In this document: positions 10,305 through 18,546 of the stretch, one piece after another
Layout of the letters: each line of letters opens with the position of its first letter
Position numbering within the stretch: the first letter of the stretch is position 1
NCBI RefSeq assembly: GCF_009901565.1
Contig: NZ_WXEW01000001.1
Coordinates: forward strand, 62,001-126,000
Direction: 5' to 3'
From: Herbidospora solisilvae
GTDB lineage: Bacteria > Actinomycetota > Actinomycetes > Streptosporangiales > Streptosporangiaceae
DNA: 64,000 bases
Notes under the pieces: generated by a model
What the model saw: the letters and a program-made list of their open reading frames with translations, nothing else
The model's database searches: none
Told to the model about the DNA's origin: nothing
Program-made: the position numbers and the translations under genes

Positions 10305-10520
10305 CTATATGCCACATTGCACTGACCCTCCGTGCGCCTGGTAGCGGTGGCGGTAGGCGTACGCGCCGAGCAGCACGGCGATGGCCAGGCTGAGCGCCCC
10401 CGCCGCCAGCAGGGCGTCATTGCGCCCGACGGTCAGTATCACCAGGCCGGCCACCAGCGCGGTGGCGGCCCGCCAGGCACCGGTTCTGGGTCGCCTGACG
10501 TGCCCGGTTCTGAGCGTCAT
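10305..10520 (-). CDS. Small two-helix membrane protein
   Basis: 71 residues with two hydrophobic stretches (about residues 17-30 and 38-55), a basic N-terminus and a polar tail: a small integral membrane protein of unknown function. Its ATG overlaps the TGA of the short upstream frame (ATGA at 10517-10520), which implies translational coupling and argues that the short upstream frame is, or recently was, translated. It lies at the distal end of the leftward SDR-ALDH-MFS cluster. No family is recognised. Confidence 0.55.
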   Translation of the reverse strand: MTLRTGHVRRPRTGAWRAATALVAGLVILTVGRNDALLAAGALSLAIAVLLGAYAYRHRYQAHGGSVQCGI

Positions 10521-10689
10521 CGACCGGCAACCATGGTGTTGTCATTCTCAGCCGCCCTGATTTGGGGCGGAGCATCCGCGAGCGAGTCAATGGCATAGGT
10601 CAGCGCGTCCAGCGCGGGTATCGCCTCGGCCAGCACGCGCTGGTGGTGCGCTTCCAGCCCGGTCAGTGCGGTGTGGACGAGGACGGCAT
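10517..10689 (-). pseudogene. Short ORF with an apparent frameshift near its start
   Basis: A strong GGAGGAG box is followed 7 nt later by an ATG at 10687-10689, but that frame hits TGA after 8 codons. The adjacent frame is open from before this point to the TGA at 10517 that overlaps the next start codon, and encodes about 55 sensible residues (LTGLEAHHQRVLAEAIPAL, then DALTYAIDSLADAPPQ). A single-base indel between 10663 and 10689 would join the good start to the good frame. An alternative intact reading starts at a GTG at 10634-10636 and gives 39 residues. Product unknown. Confidence 0.4.
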
Positions 10690-10722
10690 TGGTACTCCTC
10701 CAGCGCGCAGCACGCTCCCTGT

Positions 10723-12120
10723 TTACTCTGCGGCGGCGGGAGTCAGCTGGAGCTGGGGCGTACGGACGGCTTTGCGGGCCGGGGCGAGGGCGGCGGCGAG
10801 GGCGGCTCCGAGCAGGAGGAGGGTCAGCGCGGAGAAGCTGTGGATGTAGCTGGAGTCGTACGGCAGGCCGGAGGGCTGGAGGTGGCTGGTGATCGCGGTT
10901 CCGATGGCGCCGCCGACGGAGCGGAGGTTGGCGTTCATGCCGGTCGCGGCGCCGGTCTGCTCGGCAGGTACGCCGCCGACGATGAGGTTGGCCATGGATG
11001 AGAAGGCGAGACCGACGCCGAGGCCGAAAACGCCCGCCGCGACGGCGATCTGCCACTGCTGGGTGTGCCACAGGGCGAGGATGGCGCAGGCGACTGCGGC
11101 GGAGACGGCCCCCGAGATCAGCAGGCGTCTGGCGTCGACCTTGGGTTCCAGGCGTCCGCTGACCACACCGGCGACGAACATCGCGATCAGCATGGGCAAC
11201 ATGAGCAGTCCGGACGTGGTGACGCTGGCGCCGAATCCGTAGCCGGCGGAGCGGGGTGTCTGTACGAAGCCGGGCAGGAACGACCAGACCGAAGACATGC
11301 CTGCGCCGAACAGCAGAGCGGCGGCGTTCGTGGTCCACACGGACCGCACGCGCATGATGCGCAGGTCGATCAGCGGGCTGCGGGATTGGGACTCCGCGAA
11401 CAGCCACAGGGCGAAGAGCACGACGGCCGCGGCGAACAGCGCGATCACAGCAGCGGAGCTCCAGCCCCACCGGCTGCCGGAGCTGACCGGCAGGAGCAGC
11501 GCGACCAGCCATCCGGACAGCAGCACCGCGCCGGACCAGCTGACCCGTCCCTTCGCCCGTCGGGGCGACTCGGGGACATAGCGCAGGGCTAGCAGGGCGG
11601 TGACGGCGACGATGACGACGGGAAACCAGAACAGCCAGCGGTAGTCGAGCCCGGCCACGATGGGACCGGCAGCGACTATGCCGACGCCGCCGCCGGCGGC
11701 GATCACGGCGGACAGGTTGCTGATGCTGCCGCTGACCCTGCCGGGTTCGAACTGGTCGCGGATGATGCCGAAGGACAGTGGGAACACCGCGCCTCCGGCG
11801 CCCTGGATGATGCGGGCGATGATCAAGACGCCGACGTCCGGAGCGAGAGCGGCGAGCAGACAGCCGGCGAGGACGGTCAGCAGGACTGCGACGAGGGTGC
11901 GCTTCTTGCCGGCCAGGTCGCCGACCCGGCCGATGATCGGGGTGCACACCGAGGCGGACAGCAGGTAGGCCGTCATCACCCAGGTGGCGGTGGATTGGGA
12001 GGTGTGCATTGCGTGTTGGATAGTCGGCAGAGCCGGCGCGATCAGTGACTGCAGCATGGAGAACACGCCCGCCCCGCTCGCGAGGACCGCGAAGATGAGG
12101 CGGGTGAACTTGCTGGGCAT
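10723..12120 (-). CDS. MFS drug:H+ antiporter (DHA2/14-TM type)
   Basis: 465 residues from the ATG at 12118-12120 (MPSKFTRL); in-frame sequence further upstream is not protein-like. The order of elements is that of the 14-helix DHA2 family: an N-terminal helix with PALPTIQHAM, the motif GRVGDLAGKKR after helix 2, GGAVFPLSFGIIRDQF in helix 5 (motif C region), and a C-terminal helix before an Ala-rich tail. It lies about 180 nt downstream of the aldehyde dehydrogenase on the same strand, so it may export a substrate, product or toxic aldehyde of the same cluster. The substrate cannot be read from sequence. Confidence 0.85.
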   Translation of the reverse strand: MPSKFTRLIFAVLASGAGVFSMLQSLIAPALPTIQHAMHTSQSTATWVMTAYLLSASVCTPIIGRVGDLAGKKRTLVAVLLTVLAGCLLAALAPDVGVLIIARIIQGAGGAVFPLSFGIIRDQFEPGRVSGSISNLSAVIAAGGGVGIVAAGPIVAGLDYRWLFWFPVVIVAVTALLALRYVPESPRRAKGRVSWSGAVLLSGWLVALLLPVSSGSRWGWSSAAVIALFAAAVVLFALWLFAESQSRSPLIDLRIMRVRSVWTTNAAALLFGAGMSSVWSFLPGFVQTPRSAGYGFGASVTTSGLLMLPMLIAMFVAGVVSGRLEPKVDARRLLISGAVSAAVACAILALWHTQQWQIAVAAGVFGLGVGLAFSSMANLIVGGVPAEQTGAATGMNANLRSVGGAIGTAITSHLQPSGLPYDSSYIHSFSALTLLLLGAALAAALAPARKAVRTPQLQLTPAAAE

Positions 12121-12301
12121 GGGGTTGTCTCTCCGGGGAAACGGGGGCGGCTTGACGACGGCGCGGGACAGGTCGCGGGTCTCGCGCATGCGGGTGGCAC
12201 GCCGGTACAGCGATTGCGGGGAGCGGTCACGGCCAGGAAGTGGGCCTGCCGACCGCACTGCGGGTGGTTCCGGCCCGGTAGGTCTGCGCCTCTCCGGTCG
12301 G

Positions 12302-13756
12302 CTACGGCTGCCGGAGCCGGGTGATGGACTTGTGCTCGATGTAGCCGGTGAGTCCGACCTTGCCGTACTCGCGGCCGAGGCCGCTGGCCTTGTAGCCGCC
12401 GAAGGGGCCGTCGAAGCTGATGGGCGAGCCGTTGAGGGTGATGGTTCCGGTGCGCAGCTTGCGGGCGACGGCCAAGGCGCGCTCGGGGTCGGCGCTCCAG
12501 ATGCCGCCTGAGAGGCCATATTCGGAGTCGTTGGCGATGCGGACGGCATCGTCCTCGTCGTCGTAGGCGATGACGGCCAGGACCGGGCCGAAGATCTCCT
12601 CCTGGGCGATGCGCATGGAGTTGTCGACGTCGGCGAAAAGGGTCGGGGTGACGTAGTTGCCCTTTTCCAGGCCCTGGGGGACGTGCGGGCCGCCGGTGAC
12701 CAGGCGGGCGCCCTCCGCTATGCCGATGTTGATGTAGTCGATGACGCGCTGCTGCTGGTCGGGGCGGATCATCGGGCCCATGAAGGTGTCGGGGGCGGAA
12801 GGGTCGCCGACCTTCAGCGATTCGACCATGTCCTTGAGCGCGGCGACGACCTCTTCGTAACGCTCGCGGGGGACCAGGATGCGGGTCTGCAGGATGCAGG
12901 CCTCGCCGTTGTTGCCGAGGGAGCCGAAGCGCAGGCCCTGTACGGCGGCGTCCAGGTCCGCGTCCTCCAGGATCAGAGCCGCGGACTTGCCGCCCAACTC
13001 CAGGCTGACCCGCTTGAGGTGCTCTCCGGCGATGGAGGCGATGCGCCGGCCGGCACGCGTGGAGCCGGTGAAGGCAATCTTGTCGACGTCCGGGTGGGAG
13101 ACGAGGTACTCGCTGGTCTCGCGGTCGGCGGGAAGGATGCTGAGCACGCCCGCGGGAAGCCCGGCCTCGTGCCACAGGTCCGCCAGCAGCATCATGCTGA
13201 GGGAGTTCTCCGGGGAGACCTTCAAAACAACCGTGTTGCCGGCCAGCAGGGCCGGGATCAGCTTGGCGGTGGCGGCGGAGAACGGCGAGTTCCACGGGAT
13301 GACCGCGGCGACCACGCCGATCGCCTCCCGCCGCACGATGGTGTCGAAGGCCACCGACGGGTCGGAGGGTTCGATGACCTCCTCCCAGCCGAACTCCTCG
13401 GCCGCCTTGAGGTAAGCGTTGACCTGGCGCGTCAGGAAGGACTGGCCGACCTTGGTGAACCAGCCGGCCGAGCCGTTCTCGACGGAGATTGCCGCGGCGA
13501 CCTCGTCGGCGCGGGCGGTGCGCAGGGCGTCGTAGCGCCGGATGATCTCCTGCCGCTCCTCGGGCGTGGTGCGCGGCCAGAGGCCGTGGTCGAAGGCCTC
13601 GCGGGCCGCGGCAACGGCCGCGTCCACGTCGGCGGGTGCGGCCTGGGCCACGCGGCCCAGCACCGACTGGTCGTGGGGGGAAAGGATGTCGAGCAGCTCC
13701 GGGTTGCTGGGGGTGACCCAGGAGCCGCCGATGTAGAGCTTGTCGCGAACAGTCAT
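12302..13756 (-). CDS. NAD(P)-dependent aldehyde dehydrogenase
   Basis: 484 residues, the usual length of a class-3-fold ALDH. The ATG at 13754-13756 (MTVRDKLYIGG) matches the canonical N-terminus. The catalytic general-base glutamate is in SLELGGKSA and the nucleophilic cysteine in NNGEACILQTR; the cofactor-binding FTGSTRAGR loop and the C-terminal EEIFGPVLAVI motif are also present. It probably oxidises an aliphatic or terpenoid aldehyde to the acid. It sits between an SDR and an MFS pump on one strand with a divergent TetR regulator, consistent with an inducible aldehyde/alcohol detoxification operon. Substrate specificity is not determinable. Confidence 0.92.
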   Translation of the reverse strand: MTVRDKLYIGGSWVTPSNPELLDILSPHDQSVLGRVAQAAPADVDAAVAAAREAFDHGLWPRTTPEERQEIIRRYDALRTARADEVAAAISVENGSAGWFTKVGQSFLTRQVNAYLKAAEEFGWEEVIEPSDPSVAFDTIVRREAIGVVAAVIPWNSPFSAATAKLIPALLAGNTVVLKVSPENSLSMMLLADLWHEAGLPAGVLSILPADRETSEYLVSHPDVDKIAFTGSTRAGRRIASIAGEHLKRVSLELGGKSAALILEDADLDAAVQGLRFGSLGNNGEACILQTRILVPRERYEEVVAALKDMVESLKVGDPSAPDTFMGPMIRPDQQQRVIDYINIGIAEGARLVTGGPHVPQGLEKGNYVTPTLFADVDNSMRIAQEEIFGPVLAVIAYDDEDDAVRIANDSEYGLSGGIWSADPERALAVARKLRTGTITLNGSPISFDGPFGGYKASGLGREYGKVGLTGYIEHKSITRLRQP

Positions 13757-13934
13757 GTCTGTCGATTTCTTCGTGTGAAACGTGGTGGGTGCGGGGCCCG
13801 GGCGGGAGTGCGTCCCAGGCGATGCCGCAGGGGTGGAGGAGACCACCAGAGAGAGCGGGTATCCGCGCTGTCGCCGGGCCCGTGGCCGCGTGCCGTCGGG
13901 CAGGCGACCGACGGCACGCGAAGCTTCAGGGTCG

Positions 13935-14774
13935 TTACGCGGCCTGGTGGTCGGTGGAGCGGCTCGCTTCGGCCCATGCGTCGGCCTCGGCCAGGCGAGC
14001 CTTTTCCGCGCTGACAGCGATTTCCAGGGCGTCGCTGCCGAGCAGGAGCCGGCGCGGGGGCTCGGGCGCGTCCACGGCCGCGATGACGGCCCGGGCCATT
14101 CGGGCGGGGTCGCCGGGCTCGTTGCCGCTGTAGGCCGCGAACTGCTCCAGCCATGCGCCGACCGTCTGCTGATAGTCAGGAGCGATGGGTCCGGACGGCT
14201 TCGCGGCGCCGGCGGCCCAGCCGGTGCGGATACCGCCCGGCTCCACGATGATCACCTTGATGCCGAACGGGGCCACCTCGTTCGCCAGCACCTCGGAGAA
14301 GCCTTCGACTCCGAACTTCGCTGTCTGGTACGCGCTGAGCCCGGGCGTGCCGCCGACCCGGCCGCCGATGGACGAGATCTGCACGATGTGCCCGGACCGC
14401 TGGCCACGCAGTACGGGCAGGGCAGCCCGGGTCACGTTGATCACGCCGAACAGGTTCGCCTCGACCTGCGCCCGGAACTCCTCCTCCGGGAAGTCCTCGA
14501 TCGAACCGCTGGTGGCGTAACCCGCGTTGTTCACAACGACGTCGACGGTGCCGAATCGCTCCACTGCGGCCGCCACCACGCCCCGAGCCTCGGACGGCGA
14601 CGTGACATCCAGCGCCACGGTCTCCAGCCGCTCCGGATACTTCGCCTTCAGATCAGCCAGAGCCTCCGGCCTGCGGGACGTCACGACGACTCGATCCCCG
14701 TCCTCAAGAGCCTGAAGAACCAGGGCCCTGCCCAGCCCTTGGGAACCACCGGTGATCAGCCAAGTCCGTGACAT
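13935..14774 (-). CDS. Classical SDR oxidoreductase
   Basis: 279 residues starting at the ATG 14772-14774. A TGGSQGLG dinucleotide-binding motif, NNAG, an SSIG catalytic serine region and YQTAKFG with the Tyr-X3-Lys pair are all intact, so it should be an active NAD(P)-dependent dehydrogenase/reductase. It is the first gene of the leftward cluster with aldehyde dehydrogenase and MFS genes, and its promoter region is shared with the divergent TetR gene. An alcohol-to-aldehyde step feeding the ALDH is a plausible inference. Confidence 0.92.
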   Translation of the reverse strand: MSRTWLITGGSQGLGRALVLQALEDGDRVVVTSRRPEALADLKAKYPERLETVALDVTSPSEARGVVAAAVERFGTVDVVVNNAGYATSGSIEDFPEEEFRAQVEANLFGVINVTRAALPVLRGQRSGHIVQISSIGGRVGGTPGLSAYQTAKFGVEGFSEVLANEVAPFGIKVIIVEPGGIRTGWAAGAAKPSGPIAPDYQQTVGAWLEQFAAYSGNEPGDPARMARAVIAAVDAPEPPRRLLLGSDALEIAVSAEKARLAEADAWAEASRSTDHQAA

Positions 14775-14822
14775 GGCGTGCTCCTCTCATCTCGCTTCTT
14801 GCCGCCCTCCAGGACGCAACCT

Positions 14823-14887
14823 CAATGTAGTTGTTTCTTCGTCAACTGCAACATTGATGTAGCAATAAATAGATGAGATGCATCTCA
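14823..14887. promoter_or_regulatory. Candidate TetR operators in the SDR/TetR divergent promoter
   Basis: Two palindromic elements lie in the 163-bp AT-rich gap. The first is split: CAATGT.GTTG (14823-14833) faces CAAC....ACATTG (14843-14856). The second is a perfect 14-bp palindrome, TGAGATGCATCTCA (14874-14887). TetR regulators usually bind such sites to repress themselves and the divergent gene. Confidence 0.5.
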
Positions 14888-14937
14888 CATGGGATGATGG
14901 CGCCGTAATCACCACTGCTGGTTAGGATCGCCGGACC

Positions 14938-15483
14938 ATGAGAGCCGATGCCGCACGCAACCTGTCCTCCGTCCTCCGCACCGGGGCCCGCCTCCTGGCG
15001 GAGGATCCGAGCACGTCGATGGCGGCCATCGCCGCTGCGGCGGGTGTCGACCGCACCACCGTTCATCGCCGCTTCGCGAATCGGGAGGCGCTGCTGCGCG
15101 CCGTCTTCCAGGCCAAACTCGACTCGGCCGAGCGGGTGTTGGACGAGGCGCGGCTGACCGAGGCCCCGGTGCCGGTCGCTCTCCACCGCTATCTGGAGGG
15201 GATCATCCCGGTCGCCCGTGAGTGGCCTGTCGACACGCGCCGCATGATGCAGAAGGACCCCGAAGCCAGCGCTCGCCGTGAAGCGCAGAGTGCGCGCCTG
15301 AGCACCTTCATCCAGCGCGCTTGCGATGAGGGCCACCTGCGCGCCGATATCGATGCGGCCTGGGCACGTGCGGTCCTCGACGCACTCGTCGACAGCATCG
15401 CCCACCAGTTCCCCGCAGTGGATGCCCCGCAGGCCGCCGACCTCGTCGCGGACGCCTTCCTGCGCGGCCTCGGCGTGACCTGA
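14938..15483 (+). CDS. TetR/AcrR-family regulator
   Basis: 181 residues. The N-terminal helix-turn-helix (MAAIAAAAGVDRTTVHRRF, then ANREALLRAVF) is typical of TetR proteins; the C-terminal ligand domain is about 120 residues with no specific family signature. It is transcribed away from the SDR-ALDH-MFS cluster, and the intergenic region contains palindromes that could be its operators. It probably represses the cluster and itself until an inducer binds. Confidence 0.9.
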   Translation: MRADAARNLSSVLRTGARLLAEDPSTSMAAIAAAAGVDRTTVHRRFANREALLRAVFQAKLDSAERVLDEARLTEAPVPVALHRYLEGIIPVAREWPVDTRRMMQKDPEASARREAQSARLSTFIQRACDEGHLRADIDAAWARAVLDALVDSIAHQFPAVDAPQAADLVADAFLRGLGVT

Positions 15484-15490
15484 CCCTGCG

Positions 15491-15619
15491 GGTGAGCCAG
15501 TCGCCGGCGCCCTAGCCTTCTTCCGCGCCGTCGCCGTCGGTACCCTGGCCGGCGAGACCATCGCCCTGTCCTGCAGTGCGGACCAGACGCTGCGGGTGTG
15601 GATCTTGGGATCGCCGTAG
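15491..15619 (+). pseudogene. Remnant of a WD40-repeat protein C-terminus
   Basis: Directly after the TetR stop, an open stretch ending in TAG at 15617-15619 encodes about 42 residues containing AVAVGTLAGETIAL and ADQTLRVWIL. This is the repeating signature of the large actinomycete WD40 proteins (AVAVG-L-G-..-A-SGS-AD-T-RVWDL). No start or upstream blades exist, so this is the last blade of a lost gene. Confidence 0.6.
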
Positions 15620-16110
15620 CCGGTCCCCGGGCCGATGCTCGGTGAAGTTCTTTGGTTGGTCGGGTCACGATAGGGCCCATGGCCGGCGGCCGGAACGGCA
15701 TAAAGGCGTGGCGACGCTACGCCCCAGGCGACGACCACGCATCAGTTCAGACTCATTGAATAGGCGACACCTGAATAGGCGAGGTCGCCAGCGTGACAAC
15801 CCTCCTGGCCCGGCACGGCGACGGAGCGGGCGCCCTCGCCCTGTCCACCACATCTGCGGCCACGCCCGACTCGACACCCACCGACGAGTAGGGCACCGCC
15901 GACCTGGGTGGACTCAGTCGCGTGCACCTGGTTGCACGAGTCTTACCGACGCCCAAGTGGGAGCCCTCGTGCGGAGGCACCTCGACCAGGATCTCCGGCA
16001 CATAGGGGATCGGGGCGTGCCGGGCGCAGCGCAGACAGCAACTCCGAGTGACCCAACATAACGAGGATTATGTTGAAAGATCATCTACACCTCCGACACA
16101 ACGGATCTCC
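15620..16110. other. No convincing gene; degenerate intergenic DNA
   Basis: About 490 bp. Open frames here are short and lack family features. A short direct repeat TGAATAGGCGA occurs twice about 15 bp apart near 15757-15782. Base composition is lower in GC than the surroundings. I see no tRNA, repeat array or protein remnant beyond the WD40 blade to the left. Confidence 0.5.
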
Positions 16111-16144
16111 TTTTCTGATTTTCTGTTTCCAGAAAATCAGAAAA
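16111..16144. promoter_or_regulatory. Perfect 15-bp inverted repeat before the coiled-coil gene
   Basis: TTTTCTGATTTTCTG (16111-16125) and its exact reverse complement (16130-16144) are separated by TTTC. Each arm contains two TTTTCTG units. The element is strikingly AT-rich and ends 7 nt before the first possible start codon of the downstream gene, a position suited to an autoregulatory operator or a transcript hairpin covering the start. Confidence 0.6.
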
Positions 16145-16151
16145 TGCTAGG

Positions 16152-17327
16152 GTGATCTTCGTGACGTGCAAGCACTGCGGCAGGCCCCTGGAACTACGGC
16201 AAGGACGAGGCCGCCCCAAGGAGTACTGTCCCGAGACCGACTGCCAGGCCGCCGCCAAGAAATCCCGCGAACTACGCCGCGCCACCCCCGGCCTCGACGG
16301 ATCCCTGGCCCGCGCCGAGGAACTCTACGAACGCATGGAAAAGGGCCTGGCCGCCGCGATAGCCCCCTTGGCCCAGGTCCTCGCCGACGAACTCTCGCCG
16401 GCCGGAGTCGAGGCAAGGCTCAGTGCGGTCCAGGCTGAGGCGCACACCCGGGTCGCCGTCGCCCGGGCCGAACGGGAGCAGGCCTTCGAGCAGGTACGGC
16501 TAGCCCGCGCCGCCACCGAAGACGCCCGCAGAACCGCCCAGCAGGCCGAGCAACGCGCCGAGGAGGCCGCCGCCGAGCGTGACAACGCGTTCACCGACGC
16601 CGAGAACGCACGGGAGCAGGCGCTGGCCGCGCTCCGCGAGGCGGCGGCGACCGAACGCGTAGCCAAGCAGGCCGCCGACGAAGCGCGAAGGCGAGCCGAA
16701 CAGGCCGAGGCACGGCGGGATCACGCGGAGGCCGAGACCCAGGAGGCCCGCACGGCCGCCACCGAGGCCGAGAAGAAGGCTCGGCGGGCGGAGGCCAAGG
16801 CGGCCGCGGCGCAGAGAGACGTCGTGGAAGCGCGCAAAGACGTGGCCACCGCCGAGAAGGCGGCCGCCGCCGCGACGGCGCGTGCCGACGCGGCCGAGTC
16901 CGAACGTGATCGAGCCATCACACGGGCGGAGGCCGCCGACCAGGCGCGAGCCGAAGCCGCCGCGAGCGCGGCCGAGGCGAAGGCGGAGGTGTCCCGGGTC
17001 ACCAGGCTGCTGGCCGAATCCGAGAAGGCGATGGCCCAGGCCCGCAAGGATCGGGACGTGTTGGCCGCCGATCTGAGCACCAGCCAGGCCGAGGTGGCCG
17101 CCCTCAGAGCTTCCGGAGAGGCCGCGCACGCGGAGGTGACCCGTCTTCGCGCCGAACACGCGGCCGCGCAGGAGAGCGTCGCCACCTTGCGCGCCGAGCT
17201 CGCGCTGGAGCGGGCGCGGCTGGGTGACCTGCGGTCGGAGCTGGAGTCGGCTCGTACGGAAGCGGCTGTGCTGCGGGAGCGGGCGGTCGCGGCCGAACTC
17301 AGATCCGCCCCCACCATCGACGGCTGA
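16152..17327 (+). CDS. Zinc-ribbon/coiled-coil protein (KfrA-like architecture)
   Basis: 391 residues from the GTG at 16152; a GTG at 16161 (MTCKHCG) is equally possible and neither has a clear ribosome-binding site, so leaderless expression is likely. Cys6, Cys9, Cys26 and Cys31 (CKHC...CPETDC) form a probable zinc-binding head. Residues ~50-385 are an almost uninterrupted Ala/Glu/Arg heptad coiled coil. The layout of a small nucleic-acid-binding head plus a long alanine-rich coil recalls plasmid KfrA regulators, which bind repeats in their own promoter, but the head here is a zinc ribbon rather than an HTH. The perfect inverted repeat just upstream would fit autoregulation. Function is not established. 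Confidence 0.7.
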   Translation: MIFVTCKHCGRPLELRQGRGRPKEYCPETDCQAAAKKSRELRRATPGLDGSLARAEELYERMEKGLAAAIAPLAQVLADELSPAGVEARLSAVQAEAHTRVAVARAEREQAFEQVRLARAATEDARRTAQQAEQRAEEAAAERDNAFTDAENAREQALAALREAAATERVAKQAADEARRRAEQAEARRDHAEAETQEARTAATEAEKKARRAEAKAAAAQRDVVEARKDVATAEKAAAAATARADAAESERDRAITRAEAADQARAEAAASAAEAKAEVSRVTRLLAESEKAMAQARKDRDVLAADLSTSQAEVAALRASGEAAHAEVTRLRAEHAAAQESVATLRAELALERARLGDLRSELESARTEAAVLRERAVAAELRSAPTIDG

Positions 17328-17340
17328 GGTCCCCGTTCTG

Positions 17341-17660
17341 CGAACATCCCTGGGCATGCCGGCCATCCGGCATCACGGAACTCCGGTAACGCTCCGAACT
17401 GCGGCACCATGACCGGCTTCCTGCTGATAGCCGAGCTGCCCCCTACGCCTGAGCACGCCGGCCATCTGTCATCACGGGTTTCCGGCGATGATTCCGAGCT
17501 GCGGCACCATGACCGGTTTCCTGCTGATGACTGAGGTGCCCCCTATGCCCAAACATGCTGGCCATCTGTCATCGCTGGCTTCCGGTAACGATCCCCAGCC
17601 GCGGCGCCGGGAGCGGCTTCATCCTGATGGCCGAGCTGTTCCCTATGCGCGCCTGCACGT
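17341..17660. repeat. Tandem array with exact 100-bp period
   Basis: Units begin at 17401, 17501 and 17601 (each GCGGC.CC), and a partial unit precedes 17401. The first two full units share roughly three quarters of their bases, including CACCATGACCGG, CTGCTGAT, GCCCCCTA and GGCCATCTGTCATC; the third matches for about the first 55 bp. A period of 100 is not a multiple of three, so this is not a protein repeat. It fills the gap between the coiled-coil and Nudix genes. Confidence 0.75.
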
Positions 17661-17800
17661 CCTGGCCTGCGTATAGGCCGAGGACGCCAACGGCACACTT
17701 CCAGCTGGCGAGCGGGATGAAGGCGGTGTCCCGTGGCGGAACTGGTCACGAATGTGCTGGACCCGCCCTGAGGAGACATCAGCCAGCGAGCGGCTGTTCG

Positions 17801-18295
17801 TCACTGAGCTGAGCGGCCAAGATAGCGGCGCACGGCTTCTCGCCCAGCCGGAACGAAGGGCCCTCGATCGACCGCCTTCCGCAGTTGGAGTTCCGTGAGC
17901 CAGGCATGCCAAGCGATCTCGGACGGATCTGGAGCCAATGGCTCGGCGATCAAGGCCTCGTGCACCCCGAACCAGACAGGCCCGATCCCCTCCTGACACA
18001 GGAACTTGAACAGGAAGCCGACCGAGACACCGATGCCCAGTTCTTCGAGCAGCTCGCGGGCCGCCGCGTCTTCATACGATTCACCCACGCCCACACCGCC
18101 GCCGACCATCACGTCATAGTGGCCGGGGAAGGGAACATGCCCGTCGGCTCGGCGCAATACGAGGATCCGTCCCGTCGGGTCGCGGCAGATCGTCGTCGCG
18201 ATCCGATGCATCCACCGCAAACGCACCGCCTCTGAGCGCTCCACGACTTCAAGCACACGGTCGTGTTCATCCACCCGCTCGATCAGCTCACGCAT
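17801..18295 (-). CDS. Nudix hydrolase (YfcD/IPP-isomerase-like)
   Basis: 164 residues from the ATG at 18293-18295 (MRELIERVDEHDRVL). The Nudix box G-X5-E-X7-REUXEEXGU is complete (GVGVGESYEDAAARELLEEL), so pyrophosphohydrolase activity on a nucleoside-diphosphate-type substrate is expected. The N-terminal VDEHDRVLEVVERSEA, then RLRWMHR, is the signature of the YfcD-like group. It stands alone between two repeat arrays. Substrate unknown. Confidence 0.9.
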   Translation of the reverse strand: MRELIERVDEHDRVLEVVERSEAVRLRWMHRIATTICRDPTGRILVLRRADGHVPFPGHYDVMVGGGVGVGESYEDAAARELLEELGIGVSVGFLFKFLCQEGIGPVWFGVHEALIAEPLAPDPSEIAWHAWLTELQLRKAVDRGPFVPAGREAVRRYLGRSAQ

Positions 18296-18546
18296 ACTGC
18301 ACACAGTCACAGAGGCCTCTGACAACCTGGCTTGTTTCCCACTACCTCGAGAGCCTGCGATGGGGCTCACCACTCAAGGCTCCCATTTCGTGCTGGCACC
18401 ACCTGGGGAAGACCCGCTCTGCGTCGCTGGAGGGGAGTCCGTTTCTTCACAGAAATGACCGTTTCTGCGAAGGCTACAATCCCGGGTTTTGTGGATGACA
18501 GGCGCCCATGTTGAGCTTAACCTCGCCCCAGGCCCTGTTTCTTGGA

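Noticed and set aside
15753-16001. Minus-strand frame of 82 codons that might be a transposase remnant.
   Set aside because: No DDE, HTH or other family motif and a biased composition; it does not extend into neighbouring sequence.
17341-17660. CRISPR array.
   Set aside because: The repeats are contiguous 100-bp degenerate units without spacer structure, and no cas gene is present.
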